Source: Archangium sp. (GTDB taxonomy: Bacteria > Myxococcota > Myxococcia > Myxococcales > Myxococcaceae). Taken from it: DNA of 59,106 nt. The notes under the pieces were generated by a model. It saw nothing but the letters and a program-made list of their open reading frames with translations, was not told where the DNA came from and did no database searches. The position numbers and the translations under genes were made by a program. How positions within the stretch are numbered: the first letter of the stretch is position 1; each line of letters opens with the position of its first letter. The stretch lies in the NCBI GenBank assembly GCA_022843845.1, contig JALHMW010000029.1:1-59106 (forward strand), given 5' to 3'. This document shows, piece after piece, positions 1 to 8,000 of the stretch.

Positions 1-1430
1 GCTCGGCGGCAGGCGGTTCGGCGGCAGGCGGCTCGGCGGCAGGCGGCTCGGCGGCAGGCGGCTCAGCGGCAGGCGGCTCGGCGGCGGGTGGTTCGGCGGC
101 AGGCGGCTCAGCGGGCGGTGGTGTCCAGCCGTTCGCGGTCTTCGTCGATGACTACCGGAGCGGCTCCTCGTTCATCAACTTCGACAGCTCGACGAACATG
201 GTGACTCGCGACACGACGAACCCCAACAACGGCCGCGCGTCGCTCAGGGTTGTTGGTCCGGCTGGTGGCTACACGGGCGGAGCAATCGTGGCTTCGGCGC
301 CGGTCGACCTTCGCGCCTACAACGTGATCACCTTCTGGGCGAAGGCCTCGGCCAGCACGACGGTCAACAACATCGGCTTCGGTGACACTGCGAGCGCTTC
401 CAGCGGCCCGTTGATCGCCGAGTTCCACACCACCGTCATCGGCACCGCGTGGGCGAAGTACACCTTCCCGATCCCCAACCCCACGGCGATGGCCGCCAAC
501 ACCGGCCTGTTCTTCTTCGCCGGTGGCATCAACGCGCCTGCGACCGTGTGGTTCAACGACGTGCAGTTCGAGTCGATCAGCCCCGCGGCGTACGCCACGG
601 CAGTCGGCGTGGTGACCAACGTGTCCGTCGCCTGGCCGGGCGCGCAGGTGGTGCCAATCGGCTCGCCCTACCAGCTGAACTTCAACCCCAACACGGTCTT
701 CTGGGCGGCGCAGACGGGATACCGCGTGGGCTGGAACTACTTCTCGCTCCAGTCGAGCAACCCTGGGGTGGCGACGGTCAACGCCGACGGCCTCATCACC
801 GCGGCTGACGCGGGCATGGCCACCATCAGCGCCAACCCGTTCGGAGGCTTCCCGGTGCCCGGCAGCATGACGGTCACTGTTCCCGGCGGCAGCGTGCCGA
901 CCGCTCCGGCCACAGCGGCTGCAGTCCCGGGCGCTCGGCCAGCGAACCAGGTCGTTTCGCTGTACACGAGCAGCGCCACCTACGCGACGAGGGCCATCGA
1001 TACCTTCGGCACCTCGTGGAGCAACGGCAACCAGGGCCCGCGCCTCACGGACTTCACGATTCCCAGCACCACGAGTGTCGTCAAGCGGTACGGGACGCTC
1101 AACTTCGTTGGCTGGGAGTCGCTCAACGCGAACCCGCACCTCAACGTGCCCGGCACGTGGACGTTCCACATGAGCGTGTGGACGGGGAACGCGACGACCT
1201 TCAGGGTGAAGCTGGTCACGTTCGTCGCGCCGGGTGGAGGCACCATGGGCGGCGCCGCGGGCCCCGAGTTCGAGTACACCTTCTCGAATCTGACGCAGGG
1301 CTCGTGGAATGAACTCAACGTGCCGCTGACCGCGTTCACCGGCGTCGACACCACGCACATCGGGCAGATCATCATCTCGAGCCCCGACATGGGCACGTTC
1401 TTCCTCGACAACATCTACTTCTTCCAGTGA
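1..1430 (+). CDS. Secreted carbohydrate-binding-like protein (5' end cut by window edge)
   Basis: The frame is open from the left edge, so the start and signal peptide are missing. It opens with seven SAAGG units, a flexible linker typical of myxobacterial surface lipoproteins. After the linker comes a beta-sandwich that resembles a galactose-binding/CBM fold (VDLRAYNVITFWAK, then FNDVQFESIS). Next is a BIG2-like Ig module (SNPGVATVNADGLITA). A second CBM-like domain ends in FFLDNIYFFQ, a pattern common at the end of such sandwiches. No catalytic domain is visible in the part present. A hairpin terminator follows. The surface location and sugar-binding role are inferred from fold resemblance only. 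Confidence 0.7.
   Translation, partial: SAAGGSAAGGSAAGGSAAGGSAAGGSAAGGSAAGGSAGGGVQPFAVFVDDYRSGSSFINFDSSTNMVTRDTTNPNNGRASLRVVGPAGGYTGGAIVASAPVDLRAYNVITFWAKASASTTVNNIGFGDTASASSGPLIAEFHTTVIGTAWAKYTFPIPNPTAMAANTGLFFFAGGINAPATVWFNDVQFESISPAAYATAVGVVTNVSVAWPGAQVVPIGSPYQLNFNPNTVFWAAQTGYRVGWNYFSLQSSNPGVATVNADGLITAADAGMATISANPFGGFPVPGSMTVTVPGGSVPTAPATAAAVPGARPANQVVSLYTSSATYATRAIDTFGTSWSNGNQGPRLTDFTIPSTTSVVKRYGTLNFVGWESLNANPHLNVPGTWTFHMSVWTGNATTFRVKLVTFVAPGGGTMGGAAGPEFEYTFSNLTQGSWNELNVPLTAFTGVDTTHIGQIIISSPDMGTFFLDNIYFFQ
3..107 (+). repeat. Seven 15-bp tandem units coding (SAAGG)n
   Basis: The unit tcggcggcaggcggc is repeated seven times with a few silent changes and stays in frame with the gene. It encodes a Ser/Ala/Gly linker. 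The array runs off the left edge, so its true length is unknown. Confidence 0.9.
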
Positions 1431-1460
1431 CGACGGCGCGAAAGCGCTGACGTCGAGAAT

Positions 1461-1498
1461 GGCTCCCTTCGCTCACGCGGGGGGAGCCGTTTTCGTTT
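1461..1498 (+). terminator. Intrinsic terminator
   Basis: A 7-bp stem (GGCTCCC at 1461-1467 with GGGAGCC at 1482-1488) is followed by GTTTTCGTTT. It lies about 30 bases after the stop of the partial gene and before the isochorismatase-like gene. Confidence 0.7.
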
Positions 1499-1549
1499 CG
1501 GGTCTCGCTCGGATGGCGTCCGAGGTGAAGGCGCTGGTAAGTCGACGCC

Positions 1550-2092
1550 ATGCACCGCTTCACGAGAAACACCTCCGCGCTGTTGATCATCGACCTCCAG
1601 GAGCGCCTCATCGCGGCGATGAACCCGGCCCGCGTCGAGCGGCTCGTCAACCGAACGCTCGCCGCCATCGAAGGCGCCAGAGCGCTCGGCATGCCCATCA
1701 TCGTCACCGAGCAGTACCCGAAGGGCCTCGGCCCCACGATGAAGGCGGTCTCCGAGCGCATCCCCGACTTCAAGCCTGTCGAGAAGCTGCAGTTCTCGGC
1801 CTGGCTGCCCGAAGTGAAGGAGCACCTCGGCGCGCGCTCCAGCGTGCTCGTGCTCGGCGCCGAGACGCACGTCTGTGTCTTTCAGACCGTGCGCGCGCTG
1901 TCGGAGGCCGGCCTCACGCCGTACCTCGCGGCTGATGCCGTGCTCTCCCGCAACGAGGCCGACGAGCGCGTTGGCCTCGAGCTCTGTCGCTCCGCTGGTG
2001 CCGTCATCACCACCGTCGAGACTGCGCTCTTCGACGCCCTCGTCCGCGCGGGTGGCCCCGAGTTCAAGGCGGTGTCGGCGGCCGTGAAGTGA
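1550..2092 (+). CDS. Isochorismatase-family cysteine hydrolase (ISOC/YcaC-like)
   Basis: This 180-aa single-domain protein has the Asp-Lys-Cys triad of the isochorismatase-like hydrolases: D15 in LLIIDLQERL, K79 in EKLQFSAW and C109 in ETHVCVFQTV. The stretch VTEQYPKGLGPT is typical of the ISOC1/ISOC2 subgroup rather than of true isochorismatases in siderophore pathways, and no siderophore genes are nearby. The enzyme is cytoplasmic and its substrate is unknown. The stop overlaps the GTG start of the Rieske gene (GTGA), so the two are probably co-translated. Confidence 0.85.
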   Translation: MHRFTRNTSALLIIDLQERLIAAMNPARVERLVNRTLAAIEGARALGMPIIVTEQYPKGLGPTMKAVSERIPDFKPVEKLQFSAWLPEVKEHLGARSSVLVLGAETHVCVFQTVRALSEAGLTPYLAADAVLSRNEADERVGLELCRSAGAVITTVETALFDALVRAGGPEFKAVSAAVK

Positions 2093-2421
2093 TCGACGTC
2101 TGCGCGTCGAGCGACGTGCCCGAGAAGGGCAAACACGTGGTGACGGTTGGCGCGCGCTCCATCGCCCTCGTGCGCGTCGAGGGCCGCGTCTACGGCGTCG
2201 ACAACCGCTGCCCGCACCGTGACGGAGAGCTCGGCCGCGGCGATCTCGACGGCTTTCATCTCTTCTGTCCGCTCCACGCGTGGGTCTTCGACGTGCGCGA
2301 CGGCCGTGGCTTCTTCCCGAAAGGGGCCGAGGTCGCGTGCTTCGAGGTGAAAGAAGAGAAGGGCCGCGTGTTCGTCGCGACCAACGGCGTCAAGCCGAGC
2401 CAGACGGATCGCTGGCCCTGA
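2089..2421 (+). CDS. Rieske [2Fe-2S] ferredoxin-type protein (NirD-like)
   Basis: A 110-aa cytoplasmic protein with a complete Rieske motif: C41 and H43 (CPHRDGELG), then C60 and H63 (CPLHAW), spaced C-x-H-x16-C-x2-H. Its length matches soluble Rieske ferredoxins and the small subunit of nitrite reductase, but no oxygenase or nitrite reductase partner lies nearby. The GTG start at 2089 overlaps the upstream stop by four bases. It is likely an electron carrier. A partnership with the coupled hydrolase is inference from the gene overlap. Confidence 0.85.
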   Translation: MIDVCASSDVPEKGKHVVTVGARSIALVRVEGRVYGVDNRCPHRDGELGRGDLDGFHLFCPLHAWVFDVRDGRGFFPKGAEVACFEVKEEKGRVFVATNGVKPSQTDRWP

Positions 2422-2425
2422 CGGC

Positions 2426-2983
2426 CTACGGCTCCTGCCCTGCATCGAGCGCCGAGCAATCGGTGACGCTGGGGATGTAGTTCTGGATCTCGCCTGCGAT
2501 GGAGAAGCCCGGTTCGTAGGTGCTGTGTCGCCTCGTCGTGACGACGAAGCCTCCATCACCCTGGTCGAGGCCTCCCGAGCCGGCGTCGTCGGTCAGGTAC
2601 TGAAACTGATACGAGTAGTACGTCGACGACGCCAACGGGAAGCAGGCGCTCGCGACGTACCCGCCGTCGACCCGCACCAGCGGCACGCCTCGCGACAGCG
2701 GCGCCTGTTCGCCGATGAGCTGCCCCACCGAGTCCGAAGGTTCGTCTCCGACGTCGATTCGGAAGCTCAGGCGACAGCAGCGCATGTCGACGACGGCCTC
2801 TCCAGCGTCGAACTCGGACTTGTTGCCTGCGTCGAAGAGATCGCCGGCGAACTCGGGAGGGTTCTCGGAGGCCTCTCCCTCGAACGCGACCTCATCGACG
2901 CCCGCATCTTCGGGAGCCGGCTTCACTGGCGCAGGACACCCCAGCGCGACGACCGCCACTGCGAGAAGACACGTTCGGCGCAT
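2426..2983 (-). CDS. Small lipoprotein of unknown function
   Basis: About 185 aa, beginning MRRTCLLAVAVVALGC, a short signal with a lipobox at LGC. The Glu/Asp-rich linker after the cysteine is followed by a predicted beta-rich domain with a few cysteines (MRCCRLSFRIDVG). No family is recognised. It is the last gene of the minus-strand surface-protein operon. Its ATG at 2983 overlaps the upstream stop (TGATG), and a GTG one codon earlier at 2986 is possible. It converges on the Rieske gene with only four bases between them. Confidence 0.7.
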   Translation of the reverse strand: MRRTCLLAVAVVALGCPAPVKPAPEDAGVDEVAFEGEASENPPEFAGDLFDAGNKSEFDAGEAVVDMRCCRLSFRIDVGDEPSDSVGQLIGEQAPLSRGVPLVRVDGGYVASACFPLASSTYYSYQFQYLTDDAGSGGLDQGDGGFVVTTRRHSTYEPGFSIAGEIQNYIPSVTDCSALDAGQEP

Positions 2984-5010
2984 CACGGCATCTCCAGCTC
3001 GATGCGACGGTTGGCCTCTGCTGCGGTCGCTGCCTCGAGCTCTTTGACCATCGCCTCGGCGCGGGCACGGTCGGCGGGTCCGTACTGATGGGCGAACTCG
3101 GGCATCATCGACAAGCCGAGCTCGATCTCCGCGGGCGCGAGGTAGTTGACGATTTGAGAGTACAACCCGCTCTTCGCCCGGAACTCCTCTGCCATCTGCG
3201 TCAACAAGGCTGCCTTGAAGGCGGGAGCTTCGTTCTTGAGGGGGCCGAGGATGTGAATGATTGACTGTCGCGCCAACACCATCGGTTTCATCTTCAGGTG
3301 CCGGAGCGCCTCGAGGGCGACGGGCATGCCTGCAGTGCGTTTGGCGTCGGCCAGCTGGTGAACCACGAGGTCGAAGATCTCCTCCTTCACGTCAGGGCTC
3401 GTCTCGCGCGACAACCACTCGGCGATGACGAGCTCGGTCTCGGCATAGGCATACCCACGGAGCGCTTTCGGGGCGAGCAGCCGCACGTGGTAGTCGGGGT
3501 GCACCGTGTACGTTTGAATCGTCGACAAGAGTGAGGGGTCCGCCAGGTTGCCCGCGGCGCCGAGCGCGGGGCTGAGCGACGAGAGATCATCACCGGCCCC
3601 CTGCAGCCGGGACTTGATGGTCTCGCGCGCGACCGCGAAGGTCTCTGCGTCGGTCTTGTGGGTCGCGGCGAGCACCCCGAGATGGAGCAAGGAGTTGCGC
3701 GGCAGGAGGTCGTCGACGGCGTCGCCCGATTGGGCCGTGAGCGCCTCGCTCCGCATCTCACGCGCGAGCGCGACCCCGACATCCTTCCGGGTCACCAGCG
3801 CCAACGACGCCCGAAGCCGATCGGCAGGAGGCAGCGCGACATCACGGCGGAGGTCGAGCAACGCGTCGCGCGCCTCGGCGTGCACCGTCTTCGACAGCAC
3901 GAGATAGGACACGGCCTTCGCGGCCGGCGGAAAGTCAGGCTGCCGCAGGCCCACGGCGAAGTCGTCGATCGCTTCGGGGTGTCCATTCAGGAACCCCGCC
4001 ATCTCGTGCCATTGGTCCTCGATGTTCGTTTTGGCCTCGAGACGCTCCAGCATCCCCGAGAAGGCGTCCTCCATCGACCTGTCCTTCATCGCAGCCACGT
4101 AGCGCTGTTCGGCGGGAGGGACCGCCGCCGTCGCCACGTTCGTGACCCCATCGGCGAAGGAGGCGGACAACAGGTTGGCCCATTCGTAGTCGGTGGGCAG
4201 ACGGCTGGCGTTCTGCGCGACCAGCGTGGTGGTGTCGCGCTCGCGGGTGAGTGACACGTTCATCTTGACCCCGACGAGCATGCCGCCCGAGAAGCGCTCG
4301 CTGCTGTCGAGCGACTCGATCCACTGATCGCCGAGCGTGATGCGCGTCGTGCTCCCGTCGACGTTGAAGGTGCTCTTGCTGCGCCAGGCCATCTCGTACT
4401 TCGTGATGGTGCGCGAGACGACGCCCTGCGCCACCGTGAAGCGGGCCTTCGCGACGCCGATGCCGTTCTGATACGTCTCGTCGAGCGACCCGGCCGCGGG
4501 CACCTTGAAGATGAAGTCGGAGACCGCGACCTGCTGCGCCTGCGCCGTCTTGAGCGGCACCTTCGTGTGACGCCCGAACGCGGTGATGGCGCAGCTCGGC
4601 TCGATCTTCAGCAGGAATGGCTCGGCGATCGCCTTCCCCTGGAGCGCGACGTACTCGTCGTTCGGGGCAGCGAGCTGGGCGATGAGGACAGCGTCGTCAC
4701 CGTCGTGCCGGAGGACCTCGAGCGCCAGGGTCGCGCTCGCCGTGACCGTGTTCTGGACTGGCTGGAGCGTGCCCTGAATGGCGACCGCCGACTCCACCGT
4801 CGCCCGGTAGGCGTAGGAGACCTTCATTCCATCAGGGAACACACAGCGCCGCGTGGTGGCCTGGGCCGTCACAGGCGCGGTCGTCGCGGCAGACACTCCC
4901 GGCTCGGCCGCCGACACCGGGGTCACGCCCTCGGCAGACCGGCTCCACCACACGGCGCCCGCAACGCCGAGCGCTGCCAACGCACATCCAACAATGAGTT
5001 TCGTTCGCAT
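2983..5010 (-). CDS. Vitellogenin-N/HEAT-like exported protein
   Basis: A 675-aa protein starting MRTKLIVGCALAALG, one N-terminal membrane segment or signal. I chose the ATG at 5010 because AAAGGA lies seven bases upstream; an in-frame ATG at 5061 would overlap the previous gene. Residues about 50-300 look beta-rich, opening with FPDGMKVSYAYRAT. Residues 300-660 look like stacked helical pairs (LSPALGAAGNLADPSLL, then VRLLAPKALRGYA). This beta-then-helical order resembles the lipid-transport module of vitellogenin and lipovitellin. The fold assignment is by eye and unproven. It probably works in the envelope with the lectin-like protein encoded just upstream. Confidence 0.6.
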   Translation of the reverse strand: MRTKLIVGCALAALGVAGAVWWSRSAEGVTPVSAAEPGVSAATTAPVTAQATTRRCVFPDGMKVSYAYRATVESAVAIQGTLQPVQNTVTASATLALEVLRHDGDDAVLIAQLAAPNDEYVALQGKAIAEPFLLKIEPSCAITAFGRHTKVPLKTAQAQQVAVSDFIFKVPAAGSLDETYQNGIGVAKARFTVAQGVVSRTITKYEMAWRSKSTFNVDGSTTRITLGDQWIESLDSSERFSGGMLVGVKMNVSLTRERDTTTLVAQNASRLPTDYEWANLLSASFADGVTNVATAAVPPAEQRYVAAMKDRSMEDAFSGMLERLEAKTNIEDQWHEMAGFLNGHPEAIDDFAVGLRQPDFPPAAKAVSYLVLSKTVHAEARDALLDLRRDVALPPADRLRASLALVTRKDVGVALAREMRSEALTAQSGDAVDDLLPRNSLLHLGVLAATHKTDAETFAVARETIKSRLQGAGDDLSSLSPALGAAGNLADPSLLSTIQTYTVHPDYHVRLLAPKALRGYAYAETELVIAEWLSRETSPDVKEEIFDLVVHQLADAKRTAGMPVALEALRHLKMKPMVLARQSIIHILGPLKNEAPAFKAALLTQMAEEFRAKSGLYSQIVNYLAPAEIELGLSMMPEFAHQYGPADRARAEAMVKELEAATAAEANRRIELEMP

Positions 5011-5024
5011 GGGCGGTTCCTTTG

Positions 5025-8000
5025 CTACCGGTCGCGACGGAAGCGTTCGACGTTGGTCCACAGCTCGTCACCCCCGCCGGCGACGCCAGAGAACGACACG
5101 ATGTTGAAGTCCTTCGAGCCGATGAAGAAGCGAATCTCGGCGTACAGCCGGCCGCTCAACGCCGACCACTCCCACCTCGCCGTGGAGCCCTTGCCTCCGA
5201 TGGTCGCTCTGGGAATGGCAGCGATACTGGCGGTGTCGTAGATCTTCACTGACTTGCTTCCATATTCGACACCAATACCGGCGGTGATGAACTTGAACTC
5301 GGCGCCGATGCACGCCCCGATCGACCCGCTTGGCCAGCACGCCGCTGCACCAAGCCCAACCGAGACCTGAATCGACGGCCCGATGGAGAACTCGCTGGCG
5401 TTGTAGGCGCCCGCAGGGTCGAACTCGCAGACATACTGCGCGGTGCGCACGGGCACCCCCGTCGAGACGGTGCTGGTCTCCGACAGCTTGTCGCTGGTGG
5501 CATGGTTCTCGAGCGTGCCGTTCGCCTTCAGCAGCACTCCAGAACGCAGCGGCGAGCCGTTGTTCGCGATGGTCGAGATGGTGCCAAACCCCTGCACCCC
5601 ACCGTCTGCGTAGAGGTTCTGATTGAAGCCAGTGCCGTTGGGCTGGTTGGTCGAGAAAGCAACGTTCCCGTTGATCCATTGGTACTGGGTTATCGAGTCT
5701 GCCCTGCACGCTGCCAGGCGAGCAGTCTTGTTCGCCTCGGCGACGTTGCTCAAATCGACACACGTCGGGTCATCGAAGAGGTGGGAGGCCTGGGCGCCCA
5801 GCCAGATGTCGTTGCCCGCCGCGGCCAGCTTCACCGCGGTGAGCTTCGCGGCCGTTCGAGCTTCGGCCAGCCGGCCGCCTTGCAGGCTGCAATCCTCGTT
5901 GGCGTCGATGAAGGACTTCGGCGTCGTGAAGAGCCTGAGGCATTGGGTCGTTCCCAGGCACCCGTACGCTGCTTGTGGGGTCCTGGTGGCGATGGTCTGG
6001 GTGTCGGTCACGAACCTGAGCACCACATCGAAGGCGAGCGACGCCTGGAAGCTGACCTCGATGAAGAGCACGACCGGCCCAGCGGTGACGTAGCCCTCCT
6101 TCCCGATGCCAAAGGCCAGTCCCGGCACTGCATCACCGCGCCCCTGCAGCGGGTGGGCGACCGTGGGGCGGTACCACTTCTTGACTGGTGAAGGGGTTCT
6201 CTTCTGGGCTTCATCGATGGCCTTGGCGATCTGCTGAACGCTCGCCCACACGCGGCCGAGCGAGATGGTCGTCTCGCGCCGGGTCCCGCCCGCGACGAGC
6301 TCGCCGGCCTTCTTTTCCTCGGAGTCGAGCACGTTGAAGCTCATCAGGTTCGCGGTGGTCTGGCTGCTGGTGACCTGCGTCGCGCTGCGCGCCATGGCGG
6401 GTGCGTCGGTATCGGCGGAGTTCCTGACGCTCATGACCGAGAGCCCGAAGGACTTGCCTCCGATGACCATGCCCTTGCGGAACGTCGACTTGCATTTGAG
6501 GTTCTCAGACTGCTCCCGGCAGACGCCGAGGACATTGGGCGGCTTCTCACAGAAGCCACCTGCTCCGCAGTCGGAGTTGACCGTGCATTGCTGCCGGCAG
6601 GCCTGCTGAACGCCGACATCGTCCGTGCTGCCGACCCGCTGGCTCCCCTGGGCGGTGGTACTGCCATTCTCGACCGGTGTCTCAGCGGCGTTGATGGGCA
6701 GCACGGGCTTGACGAACAGGTCACGCGTCACGATGAACGGGTACTCGTCGCTGCAGCGCCTCGTGACCCCCAGCCTGTACTCAATGCCTGCCACGGTCGC
6801 GCTGTCGAAGCGGTCGTTGATGTTCGTGTCCGAGATGTTCCGTGAGATGCCATCGAAGTCGATACACACCCTGAGCTTGAAGGTGCTGTTGATTTCGATG
6901 TTGTTCCTCATCCACCCGTTCGGCAGTCGGGGCTGGTTCGCGCCCTTCACTGCCATCACGCGGCGAACCGTCGCGGCAGAGAGCTTCACCTCGAAGCGCT
7001 CCCGCTTCTCCTGCGGGTTGCCGCCCCCCATCTGGTACTGCGCGACCACCTCGGCATTCTCGGGCGTCCAGATGTTCGTGAGCGAGGAGTCCTGTTTGGC
7101 GATCTCCACCGTGGCCCTGAGGTTTCGCCGGCCCAACCGCGCCACATTCCCTGACACGGCGATTGCCTTGTCCGAGAACGGGTGGAAGGGGCTGTCGCCA
7201 AGGAGGTTCCAGCTGAAGTCCACGTCGAGCGTCGGGGGGTTCTTGAAGGTCTCGCGGTCGAACACCAGTTGAGACTGCCCAAGCGCCCCGCTCAGGGCCC
7301 GCAGCTCGATCTGCCGGCTCGGGCTGAACGTGACTGGAATCTGCGACGCGAAGTCGGTGGTCTGCGCGAGGTACTCGTACTGGTCGATGTAGCCTGTCGC
7401 CGGTGTATAGAAGAAGCCGATGGGGTTGGGCGCTGTTCTGTTTGCTGGCACGGCGCGGCCCTTCGAGTCGAACGCAGACACCAGGACGGTGCGAATCAAG
7501 TTGTACTCGTTGCGGAAGGTCTGCTCGTTCATCGCGTTGGCGCGTCGCGACCCGTGGTACCAGGAAGAGGTGAGGTCTCCGTACGGCGGGTTCTTGAAGC
7601 AGTCGTCAGGGAGTAGGGCGGGCTGGGTGAGGTCGGTGTTGCCATAGGCGGCGAGTCCGCCCGCGCTGAAGGAGTACCCCATCGACCCGACGATGCAGCG
7701 GAACGCCCTGACCTCAGGGCCCGTGTTGTTCTTCCGCTTGAAGACGTCGAACGCCCACATGGTGCCGGCGCGCGGGCCCGTCACGTTCGGCGCGACGACG
7801 ATGTACGCCAGATAGGGGAAGCCCTCTTTCACGACGCTGGTCAGTCGATTGGCAGGGGTCTTCCATTGCGGAACCGACCGCAGGGTCGGGAGTACCGCAA
7901 TCTGCGAGTCCACCTCGCAGTCCATCGTGGCGTTCCGCTTCGAGTTGTTCGGACACGTCGTCGGAATGCACTTCTTGGTCACCGCATTCGGGCGAGGCGT

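Noticed and set aside
3..107. Possible CRISPR-like array at the left edge
   Set aside because: The repeats are directly adjacent, 15 bp, in frame and without spacers; they code a protein linker.
108..1358. 416-codon minus-strand frame at the left end
   Set aside because: Antisense shadow of the secreted carbohydrate-binding-like protein.
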